Source: Minisyncoccota bacterium (GTDB lineage: Bacteria; Patescibacteriota; Minisyncoccia; Minisyncoccales; RBG-13-42-11). Taken from it: DNA of 18,586 nt. Below the pieces are notes generated by a model, which was given only the letters and a program-made list of their open reading frames with translations, was not told the DNA's origin and did no database searches. The first letter of the stretch is position 1, and each line of letters opens with the position of its first letter. The stretch is taken from NCBI GenBank assembly GCA_028687495.1, contig JAQUAA010000010.1, forward strand, positions 1-18,586, read 5' to 3'. The position numbers and the translations under genes were made by a program. Below are positions 7,400 to 14,433 of the stretch, piece by piece.

Positions 7400-7407
7400 T
7401 CGACCTT
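7400..7407 (-). promoter_or_regulatory. AAGGTCGA element, copy 1
   Basis: The 8-mer AAGGTCGA (minus strand) lies 34 nt upstream of the pilin 1 ATG and 20 nt downstream of the extended -10 box. It would therefore be inside the 5' leader of the pilin 1 mRNA if that promoter is used. Confidence 0.4.
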
Positions 7408-7427
7408 AAGATTTTTCGCCTTTCCTA

Positions 7428-7436
7428 ATTATATCA
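7428..7436 (-). promoter_or_regulatory. Extended -10 promoter for the pilin genes
   Basis: On the minus strand TGATATAAT matches the extended -10 consensus (TGnTATAAT) exactly. The start site is expected near 7421, giving a leader of about 55 nt before the pilin 1 ATG. No -35 hexamer sits at the standard spacing, which is usual for extended -10 promoters. It lies in the 100-nt gap between pilC and pilin 1. Confidence 0.6.
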
Positions 7437-7466
7437 CAACCAAGTCAAGAGGGAACTGTGGAAAAG

Positions 7467-8669
7467 TTAGATGGCAATCATCCGGTAGAGAGGCATTAAA
7501 ATTGAAAGCATAAGACCGGCGACAATGACCCCCAGAACGACGATCAAGACAGGCTCCAAAACGCTCAAAATGTTATCGATCGACCTGTCTATTTCTTTCT
7601 GATAAAAATCAACTATATTCATCAAGGTGGCGTCCAGAGTTCCGGTTTTTTCCCCGACCAAGACCATCTGGATGAAGACGGGCGGAAAAAGTTCCGGCCT
7701 CCTGTTCAATATGGCTGAAACCGGTTCGCCCTTTCTCACTTCGTCTCTGGCCTTGATAATAATTTCTTTGTAAGAAACGTTGCCGATGATGTCAGCCACC
7801 GTTTCCAGGGCCTGGGCGATGGGCAAGCCGCCGGCAATCAGGGTTGAAAGATTTTCGGCAAAACGCGTCAAAGAAACCATTTTCAGCAAGCCGCCCACCA
7901 TCGGTATCCTAAGAAAGAAACTGTCGAAATATTTTTTCCCTCTGTCGCTTTGATAATATCTGAAACAAAAAAATAAAAAAACGATGAAGGTTAATACGAG
8001 CAGCCATCCCCAATTTCTGAGGAAAGTGGCCACGCCAATGACCACTCTCGTCAAAACAGGCAGGGTTTGACCGCCACTCTCCAAGACGCCGGTTAGCTGG
8101 GGAATCACGAAAAAAACCAGCAAACCCATGACCAGAAGAACGACGAAAACGATCAACGAGGGATAAAGCAAAGCTCCCCGGGCCTTATTCATCAAATGAT
8201 AATCCCTCTCCAAGTGATCGGCCAGATAATTCAAAACTTCAGAAAGCTTGCCGGAAACTTCGCCGGATTTTACCATGGCGATATAGAAAGGGGAGAAAAT
8301 TTTGGGATAACGGGCCATGGCCTGGGAAAGGGAAGTTCCTCCTTCCACCTCTTCGGATATTTTGATGATCTTTTCCTTGAAATCGAAATTTCCTGTCTGG
8401 CTGGAAAGAACTTTCAAGGACTCCACCAGGGGCACTTTGGACTTGAACATGATGGCCAGTTGCCGGGAAAACAAAACCACGTCTTTCTTTGAAATGGTTT
8501 CGAAAAATTTCACCCGCTGAGCGTAAATGGGCGGGATTGCCTCTTCCAAAAAGGTGACGTAGAGGCCGTGCTTCTGCAAAAGATTAATTGCGGCTTCTTT
8601 GGAAGAAGCCTCAACCTGACCCGTATGGATTTCCCCTTTTTTGGTGCGCGCTTGATAGTTTAATTTCAT
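7467..8669 (-). CDS. pilC: Type IV pilus inner-membrane platform protein PilC (GspF family)
   Basis: A 400-residue protein, normal length for PilC/GspF. It anchors the pilus machine in the cytoplasmic membrane and couples the PilB/PilT motors to pilin insertion or removal. It opens with the family's N-terminal pattern (Y-x-A-x-x-x-x-G-E-I-x-T-G-x-V-E-A). Two T2SSF domains follow: about 66-190 (F-S-R-Q-L-A-I-M-F-K-S-x-V-P-L) and about 268-392 (F-A-E-N-L-S-T-L-I-A-G-G-L-P-I). Each carries the G-E-x-S/T-G turn (136-140 V-S-G-K, 339-344 G-E-K-T-G-T). Membrane helices are at about 169-190, 220-236 and 371-392. It is separated from pilT by 86 nt with two hairpins, the largest gap within the machine genes. 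GGGG 7-10 nt before the ATG is the nearest thing to a ribosome-binding site in the block. Confidence 0.96.
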   Translation of the reverse strand: MKLNYQARTKKGEIHTGQVEASSKEAAINLLQKHGLYVTFLEEAIPPIYAQRVKFFETISKKDVVLFSRQLAIMFKSKVPLVESLKVLSSQTGNFDFKEKIIKISEEVEGGTSLSQAMARYPKIFSPFYIAMVKSGEVSGKLSEVLNYLADHLERDYHLMNKARGALLYPSLIVFVVLLVMGLLVFFVIPQLTGVLESGGQTLPVLTRVVIGVATFLRNWGWLLVLTFIVFLFFCFRYYQSDRGKKYFDSFFLRIPMVGGLLKMVSLTRFAENLSTLIAGGLPIAQALETVADIIGNVSYKEIIIKARDEVRKGEPVSAILNRRPELFPPVFIQMVLVGEKTGTLDATLMNIVDFYQKEIDRSIDNILSVLEPVLIVVLGVIVAGLMLSILMPLYRMIAI

Positions 8670-8700
8670 ACCGAGCCCCGCTCAGCAGGGCGAAGGTGGA

Positions 8701-8735
8701 AATGAATTGTTGAGGCTTGGCCTCAGCAATTCATT
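8701..8735 (-). promoter_or_regulatory. Long hairpin in the pilT-pilC spacer
   Basis: AATGAATTGTTGAGGC (8701-8716) and GCCTCAGCAATTCATT (8720-8735) form a 16-bp stem with one G-T mismatch and a 3-nt loop. A second short hairpin follows toward pilC (GCCC 8675-8678 with GGGC 8688-8691). No U tract follows on the minus strand, so this is more likely an mRNA processing, stability or attenuation element than a simple terminator. Confidence 0.6.
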
Positions 8736-8755
8736 GACCGCCAAGATTTTGTTAT

Positions 8756-9832
8756 TTACCTAATTAGCATCTTTAGTTCGGCGGGGCTGAGCGAGAAATT
8801 AAGAGCGTTTTCCAGGGTAATTTCCTTGTTTTTCACCAAATTGGCCAAAGCCCTGTTCAAAGAAATCATCCCCATTTCAGCCGAGGTCTCAATCACCAAA
8901 GGTAATTCATGAATTTTATTTTCCCTGATTAAATTGGCGACGGCGGGAGTGGCAATCATTATTTCGCAGGCCGGAATCAGGCCGCCTTTTATTCTGGGAA
9001 CCAAACGCTGGGAAACAACGCCAAGCAGGGAACCTGACAACTGCGCCCTGACCTGATTTTGCTGCTCCGGAGGAAAACTGTCGACGATGCGGTGAATGGT
9101 TTGTGATGCGGAATTGGTATGCAAAGTGGCGAAAACCAAATGGCCGGTTTCAGCAGCCGTGATGGCAGTGGCCATGGTTTCCGGATCCCTCATTTCCCCC
9201 ACCATAATCACATCCGGGTCCTGGCGGAAAGTGGACCTGAGCGCTTTGGCGAAACTCAAGGTATCCTGATAAACTTCCCTCTGGTCGACGATGCTTCTTT
9301 TGTCTTCAAAAATGTATTCAATGGGATCTTCAATGGTAATGACGTGATCAGTTCTTATTCTGTTCACTTCGTCAATCAACGCCGCCAGCGTCGTTGACTT
9401 ACCGTGGGAAGAGGGACCGGTAATCAAAACGAAACCTTGGCTGGCTTTGGTGAATTCGTGCAGAGAAGAAGGCAAATTCAATTCTTCGATGGTTTTGATC
9501 TGAACCGGAACAAGACGCAGGGCAATCGAAACGTCGTCTCTCTGGTAAAAAATATTCCCCCTGAAACGGGCTTTGTCTTCAAAATTGTACGAGAAATCGA
9601 TTTCTTTTTCCTGCAGAAACCTTTGATATTGCTCTTCGGTCAGAATCGCCTGGGAAAGTCCCTGCAGATCTTTTGATAACAATACTTTATTTTTCAGAAG
9701 GGGCACCAGTCTGCCGGCTATTCTCAGGACCGGCGGATGATCGACTGAAAGATGCAAATCCGAGGCCTGTTCTTTAATGGTTATTTCGAGGAATTCCTTT
9801 AACTGCGCTTTATAGTTGTTGTTATTGTTCAT
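8756..9832 (-). CDS. pilT: Type IV pilus retraction ATPase PilT
   Basis: A 358-residue hexameric ATPase of the secretion-ATPase superfamily, which powers pilus retraction (twitching, DNA uptake). Visible in order: N-terminal PAS-like domain with A-S-D-L-H-L (23-28) and F-R-G-N-I-F-Y-Q (90-97); Walker A G-P-S-S-H-G-K-S-T (139-147); Asp box with I-T-I-E-D-P-I-E-Y (165-173); Walker B V-I-M-V-G-E-M-R-D (208-216); His box H-L-V-F-A-T-L-H-T-N-S-A (231-242); and a PilT-type A-x-x-N-L-I-R-E-x-K motif (297-306) that separates PilT from PilB. Walker A departs from the common G-P-T-G-S-G-K-S but keeps GxxxxGKS. The ATG overlaps the stop of the preceding receiver gene by 4 nt (ATGA), so the two are translationally coupled. 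A run of five Asn follows Met1. Confidence 0.96.
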   Translation of the reverse strand: MNNNNNYKAQLKEFLEITIKEQASDLHLSVDHPPVLRIAGRLVPLLKNKVLLSKDLQGLSQAILTEEQYQRFLQEKEIDFSYNFEDKARFRGNIFYQRDDVSIALRLVPVQIKTIEELNLPSSLHEFTKASQGFVLITGPSSHGKSTTLAALIDEVNRIRTDHVITIEDPIEYIFEDKRSIVDQREVYQDTLSFAKALRSTFRQDPDVIMVGEMRDPETMATAITAAETGHLVFATLHTNSASQTIHRIVDSFPPEQQNQVRAQLSGSLLGVVSQRLVPRIKGGLIPACEIMIATPAVANLIRENKIHELPLVIETSAEMGMISLNRALANLVKNKEITLENALNFSLSPAELKMLIR

Positions 9833-10197
9833 GGTTTTAATATTTTTTTTATCTCTTCGACTACTTGGCTAGGAGTGTAGTGGGCTTTGATCAGGTATTT
9901 CACCGCTCCCAATTTTATGCCCTTTTCCACTTCCTCTTTCTGGCCGAGATTAGAGAGAATTATCACTTTTAAATCTTCCAGTTTCAATTCCGATTTGATT
10001 CGTCTCAAAATTTCCCAGCCGTCTACCTCGGGCAGAACGATGTCTAAAATTACCAAATCTGGCTTCAGCTCCTCTATTTTTTTTATGGCTTGTTCGCCGT
10101 CGGTCGCCACCTCAACGCCAAAACCCGATTCTTTTATTTTTGTCGTGTAAATATCGATTAAAAACGGGTCGTCTTCGATTAAAAGAATTGATTTCAT
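9829..10197 (-). CDS. Stand-alone CheY-like response regulator receiver
   Basis: A 122-residue single receiver domain without an output domain. Acidic pocket D9-D10 (L-I-E-D-D-P), phospho-acceptor D52 (V-I-L-D-I-V-L-P), switch residue S82 (I-I-L-S-N-L) and conserved K104 (Y-L-I-K-A) are all present, so it should be phosphorylatable. No histidine kinase is in the window. It lies between pilB (3-nt gap) and pilT (4-nt overlap), which argues for a role in controlling the extension/retraction motors rather than DNA binding. This recalls PilG/PilH-type single-domain regulators of pili, but the orthology is not established. The start at the only nearby ATG gives a canonical beta-1 strand (K-S-I-L-L-I-E-D-D). 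No Shine-Dalgarno; a GAAGAAAAG purine run is present. Confidence 0.93.
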   Translation of the reverse strand: MKSILLIEDDPFLIDIYTTKIKESGFGVEVATDGEQAIKKIEELKPDLVILDIVLPEVDGWEILRRIKSELKLEDLKVIILSNLGQKEEVEKGIKLGAVKYLIKAHYTPSQVVEEIKKILKP

Positions 10198-10200
10198 ATA

Positions 10201-11928
10201 TTACTTTTCTTCGGCTACGGTTAAAACTTCTTCTATGGTGGTGATACCCCTCAAGGCTTTCAGGATGCCGTCTTGTTTCATGGTTATCATCCCCTGCCTT
10301 TTGGCTTCTTTCCCGATCATGACTTCGGAGGGCGTTTTGGAAATCACGTCAGCCAGCTCTTCCGTCATCGACAGAACCTCAAACACGGCGATTCTGCCAG
10401 AAAAACCGGTGTTGTTGCACTTATTGCAGCCTACCGGAGCAAAAACGCTCAGGGGTTTGGAAATCTTAATTTCGTTTTTTGCCGCAGCGGGCAGATCGTC
10501 TAGTTCTTTCAAGATCATGTCCCTGATTTCCGCTTTCGGCTTTACCCTCTTTTTGCAGTTATCGCACAGTCTTCTGACTAATCTTTGGGCCAGGGCCAGT
10601 TGAAGAGTGGGCGGCAGCAAATAAGGTTTGACTCCCATGTCGATCAAACGAGGAATGACTCCCAGGGCATTAGAAGTGTGCAGGGTGGATAAGACAATGT
10701 GGCCCGTCAAAGCGGCGTGAATGGTTAAAGCGGCTGTTTCTTCGTCTCGGACTTCACCAACCATGATGATGTCGGGATCCTGCCTTAAAATGTGACGGAG
10801 GCCGATGGGGAAGTCGTAGCCGATTTCCGGTCTTACCTGGGACTGGTTTATTCCCTCGATGAAATATTCCACCGGATCCTCCAGGGTGACGATATTCACC
10901 CCTTCTTTGTTCAAAAGCTGGAGAACGGCATATAAGGTCGTGGTTTTGCCGCAACCAGTGGGACCAGTGGCCAGAATCAAACCGTAGGGTTTTGAAATCG
11001 CTTTTTTTACCGCCTCTAAATTTCCTCCTTCCAGACCCAATTCCTCGAAGGTCTTCAACCCGACAGTGGGATCCAAGACACGGATCGCCACCTTTTCCCC
11101 GAGAGTGGTTGGAAAAGTGGAGACACGGAAATCGATTGATTTGCCGTTAATTTTGGTGGAAAATCTGCCGTCCTGAGGCATTCTCGTTTCGTCAATCTTC
11201 AAACTGGAGACGATTTTGACCCTGGCTACGATTGCCGGATGGATTCTCAATGGTAAAAATATGGAAGAATGCAGGATGCCCAGCGATCTGAATCTTATTC
11301 TCAGTTTTTCCCTGGTAGGCTCGATGTGGATATCGGAAGCGTTGCCTTCCACGGCATGCCTCAGGATCACGGCCACGATTTTGGTGATCGGCGCTTCTTC
11401 GGCCATTCTTTCGAATTCGGCTGCCGTTGACGGCTGCATTTTCACTTTTTCTTCTTTCAATTCCGTTTCTAGCTCTTCCAAAGCTATGCCCACTTCTCTC
11501 TTTAATGTCCGGTATTGCCTGAGAAGGTTTTTGAAGGTTGTCGGCGTAATCAGAAAAACCTTGTAATTGAAATCGCCCTGCCTCGACAGAAACTTCAGCG
11601 CCTCCTGGGCTTTTAAATCTTCGGGATAGACCATGCCAACTTCCAAAGACTTATCCACTTTTTGAATGGGTATCATCTGGTAGTACTTGGCTGTTTCCTC
11701 GGGAATGGATTCCAAGGTTTTGAGGGGAACTTTTTCCGCCAGCACCTCTCTCAGGGGTATCTTCAGGTTCTCGCTTTTCAGGGTGAAGAGATCTATTTCC
11801 TGGACCAGTCCCGATTCCAAAATCACCTCTTCTTCTCTTTTATTGGATTGCTTGATTTCAAATTCCAAAGAGGTGGCTTTTTCCTGACTTAACAATCCTT
11901 TTTGAACTAATTGGTTAACAAATGACAT
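10201..11928 (-). CDS. pilB: Type IV pilus extension ATPase PilB (GspE family)
   Basis: A 575-residue protein, full length for PilB. It drives pilin polymerisation from the cytoplasmic face. An N-terminal GspE_N-type domain (about 1-140) is followed by a linker, then N2 with A-S-D-I-H-I-E-P (197-204). The motor has Walker A G-P-T-G-C-G-K-T (322-329), Asp box T-L-E-D-P-V-E-Y (348-355), Walker B D-I-I-M-V-G-E-V-R-D (386-395) and His box H-I-V-L-S-T-L-H-T-S-N (410-420). The tetracysteine zinc site typical of PilB/GspE but not PilT is present: C-D-N-C (455-458) and C-N-K-C (501-504). It follows a small PilP-like gene after 34 nt that contain a perfect 8-bp inverted repeat, and precedes the receiver gene by 3 nt. 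Confidence 0.96.
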   Translation of the reverse strand: MSFVNQLVQKGLLSQEKATSLEFEIKQSNKREEEVILESGLVQEIDLFTLKSENLKIPLREVLAEKVPLKTLESIPEETAKYYQMIPIQKVDKSLEVGMVYPEDLKAQEALKFLSRQGDFNYKVFLITPTTFKNLLRQYRTLKREVGIALEELETELKEEKVKMQPSTAAEFERMAEEAPITKIVAVILRHAVEGNASDIHIEPTREKLRIRFRSLGILHSSIFLPLRIHPAIVARVKIVSSLKIDETRMPQDGRFSTKINGKSIDFRVSTFPTTLGEKVAIRVLDPTVGLKTFEELGLEGGNLEAVKKAISKPYGLILATGPTGCGKTTTLYAVLQLLNKEGVNIVTLEDPVEYFIEGINQSQVRPEIGYDFPIGLRHILRQDPDIIMVGEVRDEETAALTIHAALTGHIVLSTLHTSNALGVIPRLIDMGVKPYLLPPTLQLALAQRLVRRLCDNCKKRVKPKAEIRDMILKELDDLPAAAKNEIKISKPLSVFAPVGCNKCNNTGFSGRIAVFEVLSMTEELADVISKTPSEVMIGKEAKRQGMITMKQDGILKALRGITTIEEVLTVAEEK

Positions 11929-11939
11929 AAATTATCTTC

Positions 11940-11958
11940 GTTTTCGCTGCGCGAAAAC
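11940..11958 (-). promoter_or_regulatory. Small hairpin upstream of pilB
   Basis: GTTTTCGC (11940-11947), a 3-nt loop, and GCGAAAAC (11951-11958) form a perfect 8-bp inverted repeat. It lies 11 nt before the pilB ATG, where a ribosome-binding site would be. It could affect pilB translation or mRNA stability. No U tract on the minus strand supports a terminator. Confidence 0.45.
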
Positions 11959-11962
11959 TTGA

Positions 11963-12238
11963 TTAATAAGGTAAAAACGGATTATCCCTTCCTATTTCTC
12001 CCTCAAAAGGTTGAATTTCTGCGAAAGGAAGAAGTTTTTGTAATTGGGCGTTTTTAAAAAAATCAAAATCGATTTTTACTTCTTCTTTGGGCAACAAAAT
12101 CGTTTCCCCGGGCAAAACTTCACTTTCTTTTTTGAAGAATCCCTGCCAAATGACGATGACGGTAACTATGAACACAAAAAGGAAAACTATGATTAAATTT
12201 CTCTGGATTTTTCTTTGTTGGAGGAAAACAATGGCCAT
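11963..12238 (-). CDS. Small single-TM pilus-operon protein, PilP-like
   Basis: A 91-residue protein with basic N-terminus, one membrane helix (about 14-32) and a short outside tail ending G-R-D-N-P-F-L-P-Y (83-91). Position directly after PilN and PilO, one nucleotide after the pilO stop, is where PilP stands in classical pilM-N-O-P operons. The terminal R-D-N-P-F resembles the R-x-P-F landmark of PilP/GspC-type proteins, but the beta domain of true PilP, which meets the PilQ secretin, is missing. No secretin gene is present, which fits a cell without an outer membrane. I therefore call it PilP-like by position only; it may instead be a CPR-specific alignment subunit. Confidence 0.75.
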   Translation of the reverse strand: MAIVFLQQRKIQRNLIIVFLFVFIVTVIVIWQGFFKKESEVLPGETILLPKEEVKIDFDFFKNAQLQKLLPFAEIQPFEGEIGRDNPFLPY

Positions 12239-12239
12239 T

Positions 12240-12785
12240 TTAGTAAGAATAAACCTTTATCGTTAAATTAAATAAAAATAAATCTTCGCTCCCTTCTTTG
12301 GGCGAACCGAAGGAAACGTTTTCTATCTCGATTAATCTGGCTGATTTTTCCAAAGACGCAAGGAAAGTTTTGAAGGCGGAATAACTGCCCGAAACCTGCA
12401 GGCTGAAATTGGTCTCCGTGAGTCCTGTAAATTTCTCCGAAGGAGAGGAACCGAAAGGACTGATTCCTTTCAGAACCAAACCTGATTGAGAACTGGCTTT
12501 CTGAAGAAAACTGAACAGGGAGGGCAGGGAAGGATAATCGGGTATGGCCGAACTGATCTTGGCGACCTCGGTCTCGTATTCCTCCAGACTGGTCTTTATT
12601 TCGGCGAGGTTGGAATAATATTCCTCGTCGTACTGAAGTTCGGTTTGTTTCTCTCTGACGCTTTTTTGAATTTCCCTCAGCGTCTGGAATTTTGGCCACA
12701 AAAGCACGCCGCCCAAAATGATGGTAAAAACGAAACAGGCGATGATGATGACCGGAATGTAATTTACGAGATTGAATCGGTTCAT
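12240..12785 (-). CDS. pilO: Type IV pilus alignment protein PilO
   Basis: A 181-residue protein with a single N-terminal membrane helix (about 8-30), a predicted coiled coil (about 31-78, rich in Glu/Lys/Gln) and a C-terminal ferredoxin-like domain (about 82-181). The domain has the P-x-x-x-x-L-x-x-F-L-x-x-x-S pattern and the beta strands F-S-L-Q-V-S-G-S-Y-S-A-F-K-T-F-L-x-S-L-E typical of PilO. With PilN it would form a heterodimer linking cytoplasmic PilM to the outside. The start overlaps the pilN stop by 4 nt (12782-12785), implying coupled translation in matching amounts. Length and order agree with PilO of other CPR pilus operons. No Shine-Dalgarno sequence. Confidence 0.9.
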   Translation of the reverse strand: MNRFNLVNYIPVIIIACFVFTIILGGVLLWPKFQTLREIQKSVREKQTELQYDEEYYSNLAEIKTSLEEYETEVAKISSAIPDYPSLPSLFSFLQKASSQSGLVLKGISPFGSSPSEKFTGLTETNFSLQVSGSYSAFKTFLASLEKSARLIEIENVSFGSPKEGSEDLFLFNLTIKVYSY

Positions 12786-13306
12786 CTTAAAACGTTCGGA
12801 TTAAGGCTTAAGGATAAATCGAAAGTAACCTTTCCTTCTTTGCTGATCGAAATTCTATCCAGCTTAACATCGTTCACCCAGTCGCTCCCTTGCAGAACCA
12901 AGAATTGCTGGCCCAGGGTTTCGAAACTTTGGGTGATCCCGGAGAGAAGTAAAGACGCCTGCTTTGCGTCCAGATTGAATTGAGAATAATGAACCTGGGG
13001 AAGGCAGGAATCCTGCAGCAGTTCGAAAATTCCCGAAGGAGCCAGATGCTGGGAAAGCAGCAAGGATAAATTATCAATTTTTCTGTCGTATTTTATGATT
13101 TCCCTTTCCAGGGCCACTTTCTCGGCCGTTTTGTTTTTAACCAGCGTTTCCCTCAAACTGTCGAGGTTTTTTTGGGAAGCCTTTATGGAATTGTCCAGAA
13201 TGAAATAGCCCGTGATGGAAAGTAGCAAAAGGGCCAAAGAAACGTAAAACAGCGTATTCAACCAGTTGGGCAATCTCGGAGTTTCTTTTGGTATGAGTTC
13301 AACCAT
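12782..13306 (-). CDS. pilN: Type IV pilus alignment protein PilN
   Basis: A 174-residue protein beginning M-V-E-L-I-P-K-E, a diverged form of the N-L-I-P motif by which PilN's cytoplasmic tail binds PilM. A membrane helix follows (about 17-37), then a coiled coil (about 40-85) and a C-terminal alpha/beta domain (about 90-174) with W-V-N-D-V-K-L-D-R-I-S-I and V-T-F-D-L-S-L-S-L-N-P, as in fimbrial assembly (PilN) proteins. It is 4 nt after pilM and overlaps pilO by 4 nt, the standard M-N-O order. Sequence similarity in this family is low, so the call rests on topology, the tail motif and order together. Confidence 0.88.
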   Translation of the reverse strand: MVELIPKETPRLPNWLNTLFYVSLALLLLSITGYFILDNSIKASQKNLDSLRETLVKNKTAEKVALEREIIKYDRKIDNLSLLLSQHLAPSGIFELLQDSCLPQVHYSQFNLDAKQASLLLSGITQSFETLGQQFLVLQGSDWVNDVKLDRISISKEGKVTFDLSLSLNPNVLR

Positions 13307-13310
13307 GATT

Positions 13311-14384
13311 TTAATATTCTAAACCTCTCAGGCTGGCGCCGACGGCTATGGCGTAAGCCGGGCCCATTCTTTTTAAATTCTTTTCCAAAATCGGAGGGTA
13401 AAAAATGCTGGAAAAAGGATTGGCGATTTCCACCTCGATTTTCAAACTTTCCGAAAAATATTCCTTCAGCCCCGGCATCAGGGCCGAGCCGCCAGCCAAA
13501 ATGATTTTCTGGATTTCTCCTCCTTTTTTTTGGTAAAAATTATTAAAAATTATTTCGATTTCTCTTAAAATGACGTCAATCAGAGGAAGCAGAATCTCTT
13601 TAACTTCCTGTTTTTCTATGATGCCGTATTCTTTTTTTAATTTTTCCGCCTCGGCATAGGCCATGTTCAAACCCCTGGAAATGACTTTGGTGAATTCGTT
13701 GCCCGACATGTCGAAGCTGTGGGACGTCCTTAGGATTTTCTTCTCAACTATGGTGCAGGTCGTGCTCTGGGCTCCGATATCGACTATGGCCACGGCTTTT
13801 TTTTCGTCTTCCCCGATCAAAGATCTTATCAGGCTGAAAACTTCCGCTTCCAGGGCAAACAATTCCAATTTGGCCATCTGGGCGATTTCCCTGTATTGAT
13901 TGATTACTTCGTTGGGAACGGCCACCAAAAGAATTTTAAATCCGGTTTTCTTTTCATCCAGGGAGTGGCTCGCCTCGATCACCTGCCAATCGAGAGTTAC
14001 TTCGGCCAAGGGCAGGGGAACGTGCTGTCTGGCTTCGTATCTCACGGCCTGGGGCAGTTCTTCCCGGCTCATCGGCGGCAATTCGAAATTGGTGAAAAAA
14101 GTCGAGAAATCGGGTATGGAAAAAACGGCTTGACTGGTTTTTATTTTCGCTTCTTCAGTTATCGCTTTTATCGCCCTGGCAACGTCGCTGCTGGAAAGCA
14201 AAAGGGTGCTTTTTTCAAACGTCCTGAACGGTTTTTCGTAAAGGATTTGGGCGGGCAAGGAACCGTAATTTTCCAGTTTTTTCCGATTGCCAAGCTTGGA
14301 AACTTCCACGATCTTCACGTAAGAAGTACCTATATCTACCCCCAAGAATCTTTTGGGCAACACCATTTGAATAGGATTCCACAT
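13311..14384 (-). CDS. pilM: Type IV pilus actin-like ATPase PilM
   Basis: A 357-residue cytoplasmic protein of the FtsA/actin fold that binds the PilN tail and links the alignment complex to the motors. Phosphate-1 loop L-G-V-D-I-G-T-S-Y-V-K-I-V (14-26), phosphate-2 A-I-V-D-I-G-A-Q-S-T-T (199-209) and the adenosine motif I-I-L-A-G-G-S-A-L-M-P-G-L (294-306) are all intact, as is the PilM-type E-L-P-P-M-S-R-E-E-L-P-Q-A-V-R-Y-E-A (101-118). It is the first gene of the minus-strand block. Met1 at 14384 or Met7 could serve as start; neither has a Shine-Dalgarno sequence. I chose Met1 because it leaves room for the -10 box at 14396-14401 with a short leader. Confidence 0.95.
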   Translation of the reverse strand: MWNPIQMVLPKRFLGVDIGTSYVKIVEVSKLGNRKKLENYGSLPAQILYEKPFRTFEKSTLLLSSSDVARAIKAITEEAKIKTSQAVFSIPDFSTFFTNFELPPMSREELPQAVRYEARQHVPLPLAEVTLDWQVIEASHSLDEKKTGFKILLVAVPNEVINQYREIAQMAKLELFALEAEVFSLIRSLIGEDEKKAVAIVDIGAQSTTCTIVEKKILRTSHSFDMSGNEFTKVISRGLNMAYAEAEKLKKEYGIIEKQEVKEILLPLIDVILREIEIIFNNFYQKKGGEIQKIILAGGSALMPGLKEYFSESLKIEVEIANPFSSIFYPPILEKNLKRMGPAYAIAVGASLRGLEY

Positions 14385-14395
14385 ACTGTTTTTCT

Positions 14396-14403
14396 ATTAT
14401 ACT
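14396..14403. promoter_or_regulatory. Overlapping divergent -10 boxes between pilM and comF
   Basis: TATAAT for pilM (minus strand, 14396-14401) and TATACT for comF (plus strand, 14398-14403) overlap within ATTATACT. Transcription would start near 14389 (minus) and 14410 (plus), leaving short leaders of about 5 and 24 nt. No good -35 hexamers are seen for either side in this 49-nt A/T-rich gap. Confidence 0.5.
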
Positions 14404-14433
14404 ATGAAATAATAAAATATTATAGAAAGAATT

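Noticed and set aside
7428..7448. TTGACT as -35 of the pilin 1 promoter
   Set aside because: It lies only 9 nt from TATAAT, too close for a -35/-10 pair. I kept the extended -10 reading instead.
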